This document shows positions 1-5,062 of a stretch of 5,062 nucleotides of DNA, one piece after another (the stretch's first letter is position 1; every line of letters begins with the position of its first letter). Source of the DNA: Bacteroidota bacterium (lineage in GTDB: Bacteria; Bacteroidota; Bacteroidia; B-17B0; Aurantibacillaceae); NCBI GenBank assembly GCA_947474485.1, contig CANJJP010000167.1:1-5062 (forward strand), given 5' to 3'. The translations under genes were made by a program, and so were the position numbers. The notes beneath the pieces are model-generated. The model saw only the letters and a program-made list of their open reading frames with translations. It made no database searches and was not told the origin of the DNA.

Positions 1-1197
1 AAAATTGATTTTATGCTCGACCTCATGAATAATTTTGGTAAGCAGGAAAAATCGACTATGAATTATGTTAACGGCGAATATTCGCAGCGTGATTCCTTGT
101 TAAGTAATAATTTTAGTAATAGCAGAAATACCATTAGACCAGGTTTACGTTTTGTTTATGAAACAAAAAAAGTAAGGTTTGCAATTGGTTCTAGAGTTAG
201 AAATGTGCAAGTGAAAAATGAGAATATGATTACTAATCAAGCAATCAAACAAAATGTAACCAACGTATTGCCCTTTCTTTCATACAGGTATAAATTTAGT
301 GATAATAAAAATTATAGTTTTGCTTATTATACTGTATCAAATTTACCTACTATTAATCAATTACAACCAATTTATAACAATACAAATCCCAACAGTATAG
401 TAATTGGAAACCCATCATTATTACCATCATATACTCACCATTTTGAGAACAATTTTTACTCATTTAAACCTATTAGTGGTTTTAGTATGTGGTCTGGTAT
501 CAGTGGTGATTATACAAATAATTCAATTAGTACGTCCTCACTATTTGATACTTACGGGCGTACAACTTCACAAAGTGTTAATGTTGATGGAAATCACGAT
601 ATATATGGTTGGCTGGGCATGTCTATTCCTTTATTTAAGAAATTAATAAAAATTGACCCTAACTTCAATGCCAATTATTCTTATCAAACTAACTTTGTAA
701 ACTTTCAAAAAAACATAACAATTAATAAGCAACTTACTAGTTCTATTGAAATTGAACTGGCTACTGAAAATATCACTGTTACTTTAGGTACCGATTTCGA
801 ATACAATTCCCCAAAAACTACATTAAATAACGAAACAAACAAACCATACACTACTCAACATGTTGGTTTTGAATTTTCGTGGCAAATGCCAAAAGGATTT
901 ACATTAGAAACAGATGGCCTTTATACAATTAATAGTAAACGAAGCGATGGATATAATCTTAATTTTCTTACTTGGAATGCAAGTGCAGGAAAGAAATTTT
1001 TGAAAAACGAAAATTTAATTGTTTCATTAATAGCAAAGGATATATTAAATCAAAACATTAGCGCCGGAAGATCGGTTTCTTCAAATGTTATAACAGATAG
1101 TAAAACAACAATCATTAAGCGTTATTTTTTATTGCAGCTAACTTATAAATTCAATAGTACTAAAACAAAGGAGGAAGAGAATGATTGGGGTATGTAA
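1..1197 (+). CDS. Outer-membrane beta-barrel family protein (TonB-dependent receptor-like), C-terminal part, 5' truncated
   Basis: This is the 3' portion of a gene that begins upstream of the window. The frame is open from base 1, so the ATG at base 13 is an internal methionine; about 398 residues are visible. The protein is the C-terminal half of a large barrel of the OMP_b-brl_3 / TonB-dependent receptor type, which sits in the outer membrane and moves or binds a ligand. The visible part is alternating polar/aromatic beta strands. It contains the family-like GNPSLLPSYTHHFENNF stretch (about 406-456), a D-I-L-N-Q motif near 1039-1053, and a final aromatic strand RYFLLQLTYKF (1120-1152). A charged tail of 14 residues follows this strand. 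The plug, carboxypeptidase-like N-terminal domain and TonB box would lie upstream, so energisation by TonB cannot be confirmed. The substrate is unknown. Its end overlaps the next gene by 17 bp, and a GLPGLI-type partner is a recurrent neighbour of such barrels in Bacteroidota. Confidence 0.88.
   Translation, partial: KIDFMLDLMNNFGKQEKSTMNYVNGEYSQRDSLLSNNFSNSRNTIRPGLRFVYETKKVRFAIGSRVRNVQVKNENMITNQAIKQNVTNVLPFLSYRYKFSDNKNYSFAYYTVSNLPTINQLQPIYNNTNPNSIVIGNPSLLPSYTHHFENNFYSFKPISGFSMWSGISGDYTNNSISTSSLFDTYGRTTSQSVNVDGNHDIYGWLGMSIPLFKKLIKIDPNFNANYSYQTNFVNFQKNITINKQLTSSIEIELATENITVTLGTDFEYNSPKTTLNNETNKPYTTQHVGFEFSWQMPKGFTLETDGLYTINSKRSDGYNLNFLTWNASAGKKFLKNENLIVSLIAKDILNQNISAGRSVSSNVITDSKTTIIKRYFLLQLTYKFNSTKTKEEENDWGM
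1167..1174 (+). promoter_or_regulatory. Strong Shine-Dalgarno site (AAAGGAGG) for the GLPGLI gene
   Basis: AAAGGAGG lies six bases upstream of the ATG at 1181, inside the last codons of the preceding barrel gene. It decides the start of the GLPGLI gene. None of the other starts in this window has a comparable site, and Bacteroidota genes usually lack one, so it stands out. It suggests direct ribosome recruitment or re-initiation within the overlap. Confidence 0.75.
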
Positions 1198-1915
1198 ATA
1201 CATTAAGACCTTTCTTTTTTGTGTGCTTATGTTAAGTGGACTTTTCATTTCTGCGCAAATTAAAGCGGGTAAGATTGTTTATGAACGTAAAACAAATTTG
1301 TATAAAAAATTTAAGGGCGATGATGTAAAAGAGTGGCTGAAAGAATCAGACAAAAATAAAGTCGATGTTTTTGAATTGTACTTTAATGATTCACTCTCTG
1401 TATTTAAACCACAGGAAAGCGACTTAAAAGAAACAATGAGTTGGGCAACTAGTAAAAATCAAGTGTATCAAAATAGTAAAACTAAACAACGTATTACAGT
1501 AAAAACAATTTGGGGCGAGGAATTAATTGTGCAAGATTCACTCTATAAACGTACTTGGAAAATTACTGAAAGCACAAGAAAAATAGCAGGCTACGAATGC
1601 AGAAAAGCAATTTGGCAAGCAAATGATAGCACGCGTTTATACGCTTGGTATTGTAATGAAATTGAACCAAGCATTGGACCCGAAAGTTTTATTGGGTTGC
1701 CAGGTGCAATCCTAGGTTTAGCAACCGAAGATGGCGGTGTAATTTATTTTGCTAAATCGGTTACTGTTGAATCAGCACCAACCGAAAAACTTTTACTAAA
1801 AAAAACAAAGACAAAGATCTATGTTAGCGATGAACTAAAAAAACGACTTGAAAAAGATTTTGGGAAAGAGAAGTGGGGCAAGAGTATGATCCGCGAACAT
1901 TTCGGTATTTGGTAA
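1181..1915 (+). CDS. GLPGLI family exported protein
   Basis: This 244-residue protein belongs to the GLPGLI family, a Bacteroidota group of secreted or periplasmic proteins of unknown function that often sits beside outer-membrane barrel/TonB-receptor genes. Residues 1-25 form a signal peptide (basic start, hydrophobic core around 11-23, likely cleavage after I-S-A before Q26); there is no lipobox. The family hallmarks appear in order: a W-K-I-T-E-S-T-R-K-I-A-G-Y-E-C-R-K-A block (126-143), A-W-Y-C-N-E-I-E-P-S-I-G-P (155-167), and G-L-P-G-A-I-L-G-L (172-180), where the usual GLPGLI reads GLPGAI. The C-terminal third is Lys-rich and ends in an aromatic FGIW. C140 and C158 could form a disulfide after export. 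The start is fixed by a strong Shine-Dalgarno site and by the signal peptide. The 17-bp overlap with the upstream barrel gene points to co-transcription and translational coupling, so the two products probably work together at the outer membrane; that is inference. Confidence 0.88.
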   Translation: MIGVCKYIKTFLFCVLMLSGLFISAQIKAGKIVYERKTNLYKKFKGDDVKEWLKESDKNKVDVFELYFNDSLSVFKPQESDLKETMSWATSKNQVYQNSKTKQRITVKTIWGEELIVQDSLYKRTWKITESTRKIAGYECRKAIWQANDSTRLYAWYCNEIEPSIGPESFIGLPGAILGLATEDGGVIYFAKSVTVESAPTEKLLLKKTKTKIYVSDELKKRLEKDFGKEKWGKSMIREHFGIW

Positions 1916-1939
1916 TCAAACTTTTTTATCGGAAATTTG
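1908..1939 (+). promoter_or_regulatory. Possible Bacteroidota-type promoter for the DUF481-like gene
   Basis: TTTG at 1908-1911 and GAAATTTG at 1932-1939 are separated by 20 bases, which fits the -33 (TTTG) and -7 (TAnnTTTG) arrangement of Bacteroidota promoters, although the TA of the -7 box is missing. It overlaps the stop codon of the GLPGLI gene. The -7 box ends only four bases before the GTG start, so a transcript from here would be leaderless or nearly so. Short AT-rich motifs arise easily by chance, so this is tentative. Confidence 0.35.
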
Positions 1940-1943
1940 TGCC

Positions 1944-2693
1944 GTGAAAAAACAGCTTGTCTTCATAATTAATCTTTTCATTTTCTCCTCTACTTTCGGA
2001 CAAGTTGTAAATGTGGAATCAAAGCGTTTCTTAAATGATACTAACGGCTTTGTTGGTAAAATTGACTTTAATTTTCAAATCACACAAAACACGCAGCAAA
2101 TAATTAACTTCGGGAACAATGTGCATTTGCAATACCAAAAAGACAGAAGTAGGTTTTTATTATTGAGCGATATTAATTTTGTAAAAGCTGGTCCGACTAA
2201 TTTCGTAAACGGAGGCTTCCAGCACTTTCGTTACAATTACAAAATAAAGAACAGATTAACCTGGGAAGCATTTGTTCAATCTCAATACAATCCTATTTTG
2301 CGTTTAGATTTGCGTTTACTTGCTGGGACAGGTCCGCGATTAAAAATTGTAAAAAACAAAACCATACGGCTTTATTTGGCCGCACTTTATATGTATGAGC
2401 ATGAAAGAATTTCGGGAGAAACCAATCAGTATAACACGCATCGATTAAGTTCGTATGCCACCTTTTCTTTAAACATAGGGGAGAATGCAGATTTTACCAG
2501 CACTACATTTTATCAGCCCAACGTCCAAAACTTTAATGATTACCGAATTGCAAACGATAGTTCGTTTGAATTAGTAATAAGCAAAAAACTAAACTTTAGA
2601 ACAGGCTTTAATTTATTGTACGATACTCGCCAACCAATCGGTATACCTAATTTGGTTTATACCCTTAGAAACGGATTAAGTTATAAGTTTTAG
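1944..2693 (+). CDS. DUF481-like outer-membrane beta-barrel protein
   Basis: This 249-residue protein most resembles DUF481 (YdiY-like) proteins, predicted outer-membrane barrels of unknown function. Residues 1-19 are a signal peptide (MKK start, hydrophobic 5-14, likely cleavage at F-G before Q20). The mature part is a series of amphipathic strands. Recognisable family-like stretches are D32-T-N-G-F-V-G-K-I-D (start of the barrel), a block with H-L-Q-Y, LLLSDINFVKA and GFQHFRYNYK (61-100), and Q-S-Q-Y-N-P-I-L-R-L-D-L-R-L-L-A-G-T-G-P-R (112-132). It ends in Y-K-F, the terminal aromatic residue expected for BAM-assembled barrels. The start is GTG: it puts MKK and the signal peptide at the right place, and there is no in-frame ATG before the signal peptide. 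It follows the GLPGLI gene by 28 bp, so it may belong to the same operon or have its own promoter. A role shared with the upstream pair is not shown by the sequence. Confidence 0.8.
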   Translation: MKKQLVFIINLFIFSSTFGQVVNVESKRFLNDTNGFVGKIDFNFQITQNTQQIINFGNNVHLQYQKDRSRFLLLSDINFVKAGPTNFVNGGFQHFRYNYKIKNRLTWEAFVQSQYNPILRLDLRLLAGTGPRLKIVKNKTIRLYLAALYMYEHERISGETNQYNTHRLSSYATFSLNIGENADFTSTTFYQPNVQNFNDYRIANDSSFELVISKKLNFRTGFNLLYDTRQPIGIPNLVYTLRNGLSYKF

Positions 2694-2710
2694 AACTCAT
2701 CTTAAGTTTA

Positions 2711-2718
2711 TATCTTCG
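2711..2718 (+). promoter_or_regulatory. Possible -7 promoter box (TATCTTCG) for the RNA methyltransferase gene
   Basis: TATCTTCG matches TAnnTTTG at all but one fixed position and ends nine bases before the ATG at 2728. A poor -33 candidate (TTTT, about 2687-2690) lies 20 bases upstream, over the end of the DUF481-like gene. The 34-bp gap between these genes contains no hairpin that I can see, so read-through from upstream is equally possible. Confidence 0.35.
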
Positions 2719-2727
2719 CATAATCAT

Positions 2728-3258
2728 ATGAAAAAGCTAGCTAACGAAGAATTAAACAGAAAAACGATTGATGAATTTAAACAAGCAAAAAAACTCCCGA
2801 TTGTTTTGGTGCTTGATAATATACGCAGTTTAAATAATGTTGGCTCTGCCTTTAGAACTGCTGATTCATTTTTATTAGAAGCCGTTCATTTGTGCGGCGT
2901 TACAGGTACACCACCAAATCCCGAAATTCAAAAAACAGCACTCGGGGCAACCGAAACGATGAGCTGGAAAAAACATGCCACTACACTTGAATGTGTTATC
3001 GAATTAAAAAAGCAGGGGTATACCATTTGTTCTGCAGAACAAGCCGAGCATTCGGTTATGCTTAACGAATTTAAAGTTGATAAGGATAAAAAGTACGCGT
3101 TAGTTTTTGGTAATGAAGTTTATGGCGTTGAACAAACAGTAATTGATAAAAGCGATTACGTCATCGAAATTCCTCAATACGGAAGTAAACATTCACTAAA
3201 CGTGGCAGTAAGCATTGGTATTGTTTCTTGGGAATTTACGAAACAATTTAAGCACTAA
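2728..3258 (+). CDS. SpoU/TrmH-family RNA 2'-O-methyltransferase (SPOUT class)
   Basis: This is a 176-residue cytoplasmic enzyme expected to transfer a methyl group from S-adenosylmethionine to a ribose 2'-OH in tRNA or rRNA. All three SpoU motifs are present: motif 1 N37-V-G-S-A-F-R43, motif 2 F128-G-N-E-V-Y-G134, and motif 3 I148-P-Q-Y-G-S-K-H-S-L-N-V-A-V-S162. N37, R43, E131, S156 and N158 align with the conserved residues of the TrmH active site and cofactor-binding knot. Only about 24 residues precede the catalytic core and there is no long C-terminal extension. It is therefore a minimal SPOUT domain, close in size to TrmL (about 157 residues) and shorter than TrmH or RlmB. The exact target (tRNA G18, wobble position, or 23S rRNA) cannot be read from the sequence, so no symbol is given. 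The ATG at 2728 is the only sensible start. Its 3' end overlaps the convergent downstream gene by 11 bp. Confidence 0.92.
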   Translation: MKKLANEELNRKTIDEFKQAKKLPIVLVLDNIRSLNNVGSAFRTADSFLLEAVHLCGVTGTPPNPEIQKTALGATETMSWKKHATTLECVIELKKQGYTICSAEQAEHSVMLNEFKVDKDKKYALVFGNEVYGVEQTVIDKSDYVIEIPQYGSKHSLNVAVSIGIVSWEFTKQFKH

Positions 3259-3958
3259 TTTTATTTACAAAATATCTTTTTGCAACAGGTAAAAAGGTTT
3301 CTTGTAAAGGAATGTTTAAGCCACAATCAACTGCATAAACCGCAGGGTTTCTCAATTCATTGTGTTTTTGTATTAAATCACTCTTTATATTTTCGTAGGA
3401 TGAGGTAATGGTGCTTACGTAATGTTCAATCTCATTCAGATACAAACCTCTGTAGCTTTTTTCGGATGTAGTAAAAAGTGTAAGTTGGTATTGATAAGCA
3501 TATACATACTTTTCATCAGCGCAATGTAAAAGCAAATAACCTTCGTCATGTTTTAGCGGTGAAATGCCAATACTTTTAAATGAAAAATGCTCTTCAACTA
3601 AATCATAAATTGTTTTTCCATCTTGTATTTTTTGAGCTAACAAAGGCATCGCGAAATCGATAATATTATTGATAGTTTCTAAAAGCTCATTATCTAAGTC
3701 CGGTTTTTTATATTGTATCTTTCCATTGCTAAAATCAAAACCTTTTAATTCTTTTGGAGCTTGATTAATTAAGTCTTCTTGATGCTTTTTTATCAAGAGT
3801 AGATTTTTGTAATGCTCAATTAAATCGCCTAAATAGGGATAAATTTTAGCGGCTTTATAGCTCTCTTTTACTTCTTGTAAATAAGCCAAAAGCACATATT
3901 GTTTAAGTTCTAAGTCAATATGTTGTTCTGTTAACCAATCTTTACTTAATTTACTCAT
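3248..3958 (-). CDS. Conserved-looking cytoplasmic protein of unknown function
   Basis: I do not recognise a named family. The product is 236 residues starting at M-S-K-L-S-K-D-W-L. It has no signal peptide, lipobox or transmembrane segment, so it is probably cytoplasmic. The N-terminal half is helical and rich in Lys, Glu and Leu (a Y-K-A-A-K-I-Y-P-Y-L-G-D-L-I-E-H-Y-K stretch at 34-51). The middle contains D-F-A-M-P-L-L (101-107), then P134-L-K-H-D-E-G-Y-L-L-L-H, Y-Q-Y-Q-L-T-L-F (155-162) and Y-R-G-L-Y-L (169-174). It ends with N-P-A-V-Y-A-V-D-C-G-L-N-I-P-L-Q-E-T (204-221) and L-P-V-A-K-R (223-228). These dense motifs resemble a hypothetical protein family I believe occurs in many Bacteroidota, but I cannot verify that here. 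The frame stays open 25 codons further upstream; the internal ATG at 3958 is preferred because a promoter-like TAATCTTG box lies just five bases before it and the extra residues look like translated intergenic DNA. It converges with the methyltransferase gene and diverges from the OmpA gene. Confidence 0.85.
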   Translation of the reverse strand: MSKLSKDWLTEQHIDLELKQYVLLAYLQEVKESYKAAKIYPYLGDLIEHYKNLLLIKKHQEDLINQAPKELKGFDFSNGKIQYKKPDLDNELLETINNIIDFAMPLLAQKIQDGKTIYDLVEEHFSFKSIGISPLKHDEGYLLLHCADEKYVYAYQYQLTLFTTSEKSYRGLYLNEIEHYVSTITSSYENIKSDLIQKHNELRNPAVYAVDCGLNIPLQETFLPVAKRYFVNKISA

Positions 3959-3963
3959 AATAA

Positions 3964-3998
3964 CAAGATTAATTCTTATTTTTATACCTTTAAAACAA
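3964..3998 (-). promoter_or_regulatory. Possible promoter for the minus-strand unknown gene
   Basis: Read on the minus strand, TAATCTTG (3971-3964) matches TAnnTTTG at all but one fixed position, and a TTG (3998-3996) lies 24 bases upstream, somewhat further than the usual spacing. The box ends five bases before the ATG at 3958, giving a leaderless or very short-leader transcript. It supports that ATG over the longer start at 4033. Confidence 0.4.
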
Positions 3999-4005
3999 TA
4001 AAAAG

Positions 4006-4040
4006 TTGCGAATCGGTTTAAAAAGATTGGCACAATTTTG
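4006..4040 (+). promoter_or_regulatory. Possible promoter for the OmpA-family lipoprotein gene
   Basis: CAATTTTG (4033-4040) resembles the TAnnTTTG -7 box with one mismatch, and TTG (4006-4008) lies 24 bases upstream as a -33 candidate at slightly long spacing. It would give a leader of roughly 25-30 bases, ending in the A-rich stretch before the ATG at 4074 that is common for well-translated Bacteroidota genes lacking a Shine-Dalgarno site. The -7 box is embedded in a short inverted repeat (4031-4042). Confidence 0.4.
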
Positions 4041-4073
4041 TGTTAGGAACGAAGAATAAAAACATATAAAGAA

Positions 4074-5062
4074 ATGAAAATGAACAAAACACTTGTTATC
4101 CTCACTGCTATTACCATTGGAGTCTTTACTTCATGCGTACCAGGTAAAAAATTTGATGAAATGGAAGCTAAAGAAAAAGCTTGCCAAAGTGAACTTACCG
4201 CAATTAAAGTAAGTAATCAGCAAATGGAAGAAAAGATGAAAGGTCTTAACGAAACACTCGCAAAAGACGTAAAAGAAATTGACGGTTTAAGAAGAGATAC
4301 TGCTATAGTAGGTTCTAACTACAGAAACCTTACAGTTAAGTATGATAAATTAAATCAACTAAATGAGCAGTTGATGGATAAATTAAATCGTCTACTTACT
4401 AGCAGCGAAAAAGACAACGCCAAGTTAAGTGGAGATTTACAAATGACCAAAGAACAATTATTAAAGAAAGAAGACGAGTTAAAATTACTTGAAGCTCAAT
4501 TAAACAAACAAAAGGCAGAGTTAGATGCTTTATCCGCTCAGTTAAAATTGCGTGAACAACGTGTAAATGAGTTAGAAGATATCTTAAAGAAAAAAGATCA
4601 AGCTTCGGCCGACTTAAAAAAGAAATTACAAGATGCCTTATTTAATTTCGAAAACAAAGGTTTAACCATTACACAAAAGAATGGTAAAGTATATGTTTCT
4701 TTGGATGAGAGTTTATTGTTTGCAAGTGGTAAAACAGCTGTAGAACCTAAAGGTGTTGAGGCATTGAAAAATGTAGCAATAGTTTTAGAACAAAATGCAG
4801 ATATCAATATTGTTGTTGAAGGTCATACAGATGATGTGCCAATGGTAGGTAAAGGAGACATTAAAGACAACTGGGATTTAAGTGTTATGCGCGCTACTTC
4901 GGTAACTAAAATATTATTACAAAGTGCTAAAACCTTAGACCCAAAAAGAATTACTTCTGCAGGTCGTGGAGAGTTTTTCCCAATCGACCCAGCAAAAACG
5001 GCTGAGGCTCGTAAGAAAAACAGAAGAACAGAAATCATCTTAACACCTAAGTTGGATGAATT
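4074..5062 (+). CDS. OmpA/MotB-like peptidoglycan-binding lipoprotein with long coiled coil, 3' truncated
   Basis: The gene runs off the right edge; 329 codons are visible and the stop is probably close. Residues 1-20 form a lipoprotein signal peptide ending F-T-S-C, so C21 should be lipidated. The following V-P-G lacks the acidic surface-export signal, favouring a periplasm-facing outer-membrane anchor. Residues about 25-190 are a Lys/Glu/Leu-rich coiled coil, densest from about 115 to 185. An OmpA C-terminal domain follows from about 195: V-Y-V-S-L near 206, L215-F-A-S-G, G250-H-T-D-D-V-P, N266-W-D-L-S-V-M-R-A-T-S-V, G-R-G-E and N-R-R-T-E-I-I-L-T-P at the end. D253 and R273 correspond to the Asp/Arg pair that binds diaminopimelate in OmpA domains, so binding of peptidoglycan is expected. 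The likely role is tethering the outer membrane to the cell wall. Such proteins are often mislabelled as MotB, but there is no inner-membrane helix here. An ATG two codons on (4080) is an alternative start with the same signal peptide. A long leader and A-rich start suggest good expression. Confidence 0.9.
   Translation, partial: MKMNKTLVILTAITIGVFTSCVPGKKFDEMEAKEKACQSELTAIKVSNQQMEEKMKGLNETLAKDVKEIDGLRRDTAIVGSNYRNLTVKYDKLNQLNEQLMDKLNRLLTSSEKDNAKLSGDLQMTKEQLLKKEDELKLLEAQLNKQKAELDALSAQLKLREQRVNELEDILKKKDQASADLKKKLQDALFNFENKGLTITQKNGKVYVSLDESLLFASGKTAVEPKGVEALKNVAIVLEQNADINIVVEGHTDDVPMVGKGDIKDNWDLSVMRATSVTKILLQSAKTLDPKRITSAGRGEFFPIDPAKTAEARKKNRRTEIILTPKLDE

Noticed and set aside
13..15. ATG as the real start of the first barrel protein
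   Set aside because: The frame is open to base 1 and the protein has no signal peptide there; it begins in the middle of a barrel, so the gene is cut by the window edge.
404..646. 80-residue + strand open frame inside the barrel gene
   Set aside because: It is a different frame of a well-supported coding region, with Ile/Leu/His-rich composition and no start signal or domain.
2694..2727. Possible terminator between the DUF481-like and methyltransferase genes
   Set aside because: I could find no stable hairpin or T-run in this 34-bp gap.
3959..4033. 25-residue N-terminal extension of the minus-strand unknown protein
   Set aside because: The extension covers the divergent promoter region and has a composition unlike the body of the protein; the ATG at 3958 with its nearby TAATCTTG box is more likely.
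4598..4807. 69-residue minus-strand open frame
   Set aside because: It lies antisense to the OmpA lipoprotein coiled coil and OmpA-domain start, and its sequence is a reverse-strand reading of conserved codons.
4823..5038. 71-residue minus-strand open frame
   Set aside because: It is antisense to the most conserved part of the OmpA domain, which explains the sequence fully.
4074..5062. Flagellar stator protein MotB
   Set aside because: The protein has a lipoprotein signal and long coiled coil instead of an inner-membrane helix with the stator aspartate; only the OmpA domain is shared.

Overview
The window looks like ordinary chromosomal DNA from a low-GC member of the Bacteroidota. The evidence is a set of families typical of that phylum (an OMP_b-brl/TonB-receptor-like barrel, a GLPGLI-family secreted protein, a DUF481-type barrel, and a coiled-coil OmpA/MotB-like lipoprotein), TAnnTTTG-like promoter boxes close to start codons, and AT-rich codon use throughout. 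I cannot assign an order or genus from this much sequence. I see no tRNA, rRNA, insertion sequence, CRISPR array, or clear intrinsic terminator.

Bases 1-2693 are an envelope-protein block on the + strand. It holds the 3' part of a large outer-membrane beta-barrel protein (1-1197, cut by the window edge), a GLPGLI-family exported protein (1181-1915) that overlaps it by 17 bp and has its own strong Shine-Dalgarno sequence, and then a DUF481-like outer-membrane protein (1944-2693) starting at GTG. The first two genes are almost certainly co-transcribed and translationally coupled. The third may be read through or may use its own short promoter overlapping the end of the second gene.

Bases 2728-3258 encode a compact SpoU/TrmH-family RNA 2'-O-methyltransferase with all three signature motifs. 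It converges with a minus-strand gene (3248-3958), and their 3' ends overlap by 11 bp. That minus-strand gene encodes a soluble 236-residue protein of unknown function and is the least explained gene here. A 115-bp divergent intergenic region (3959-4073) separates it from an OmpA-domain lipoprotein with a long coiled coil (4074 to beyond the window end), which probably tethers the outer membrane to peptidoglycan.

Apart from the two coupled genes at the left, the genes do not form an obvious pathway: an envelope/transport pair, another envelope barrel, an RNA-modification enzyme, an unknown cytoplasmic protein and a structural envelope lipoprotein. I found no convincing sign of a new multi-gene system. 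The points most worth a second look are the unusual SD-driven overlap, the near-leaderless starts, and the unassigned minus-strand protein.
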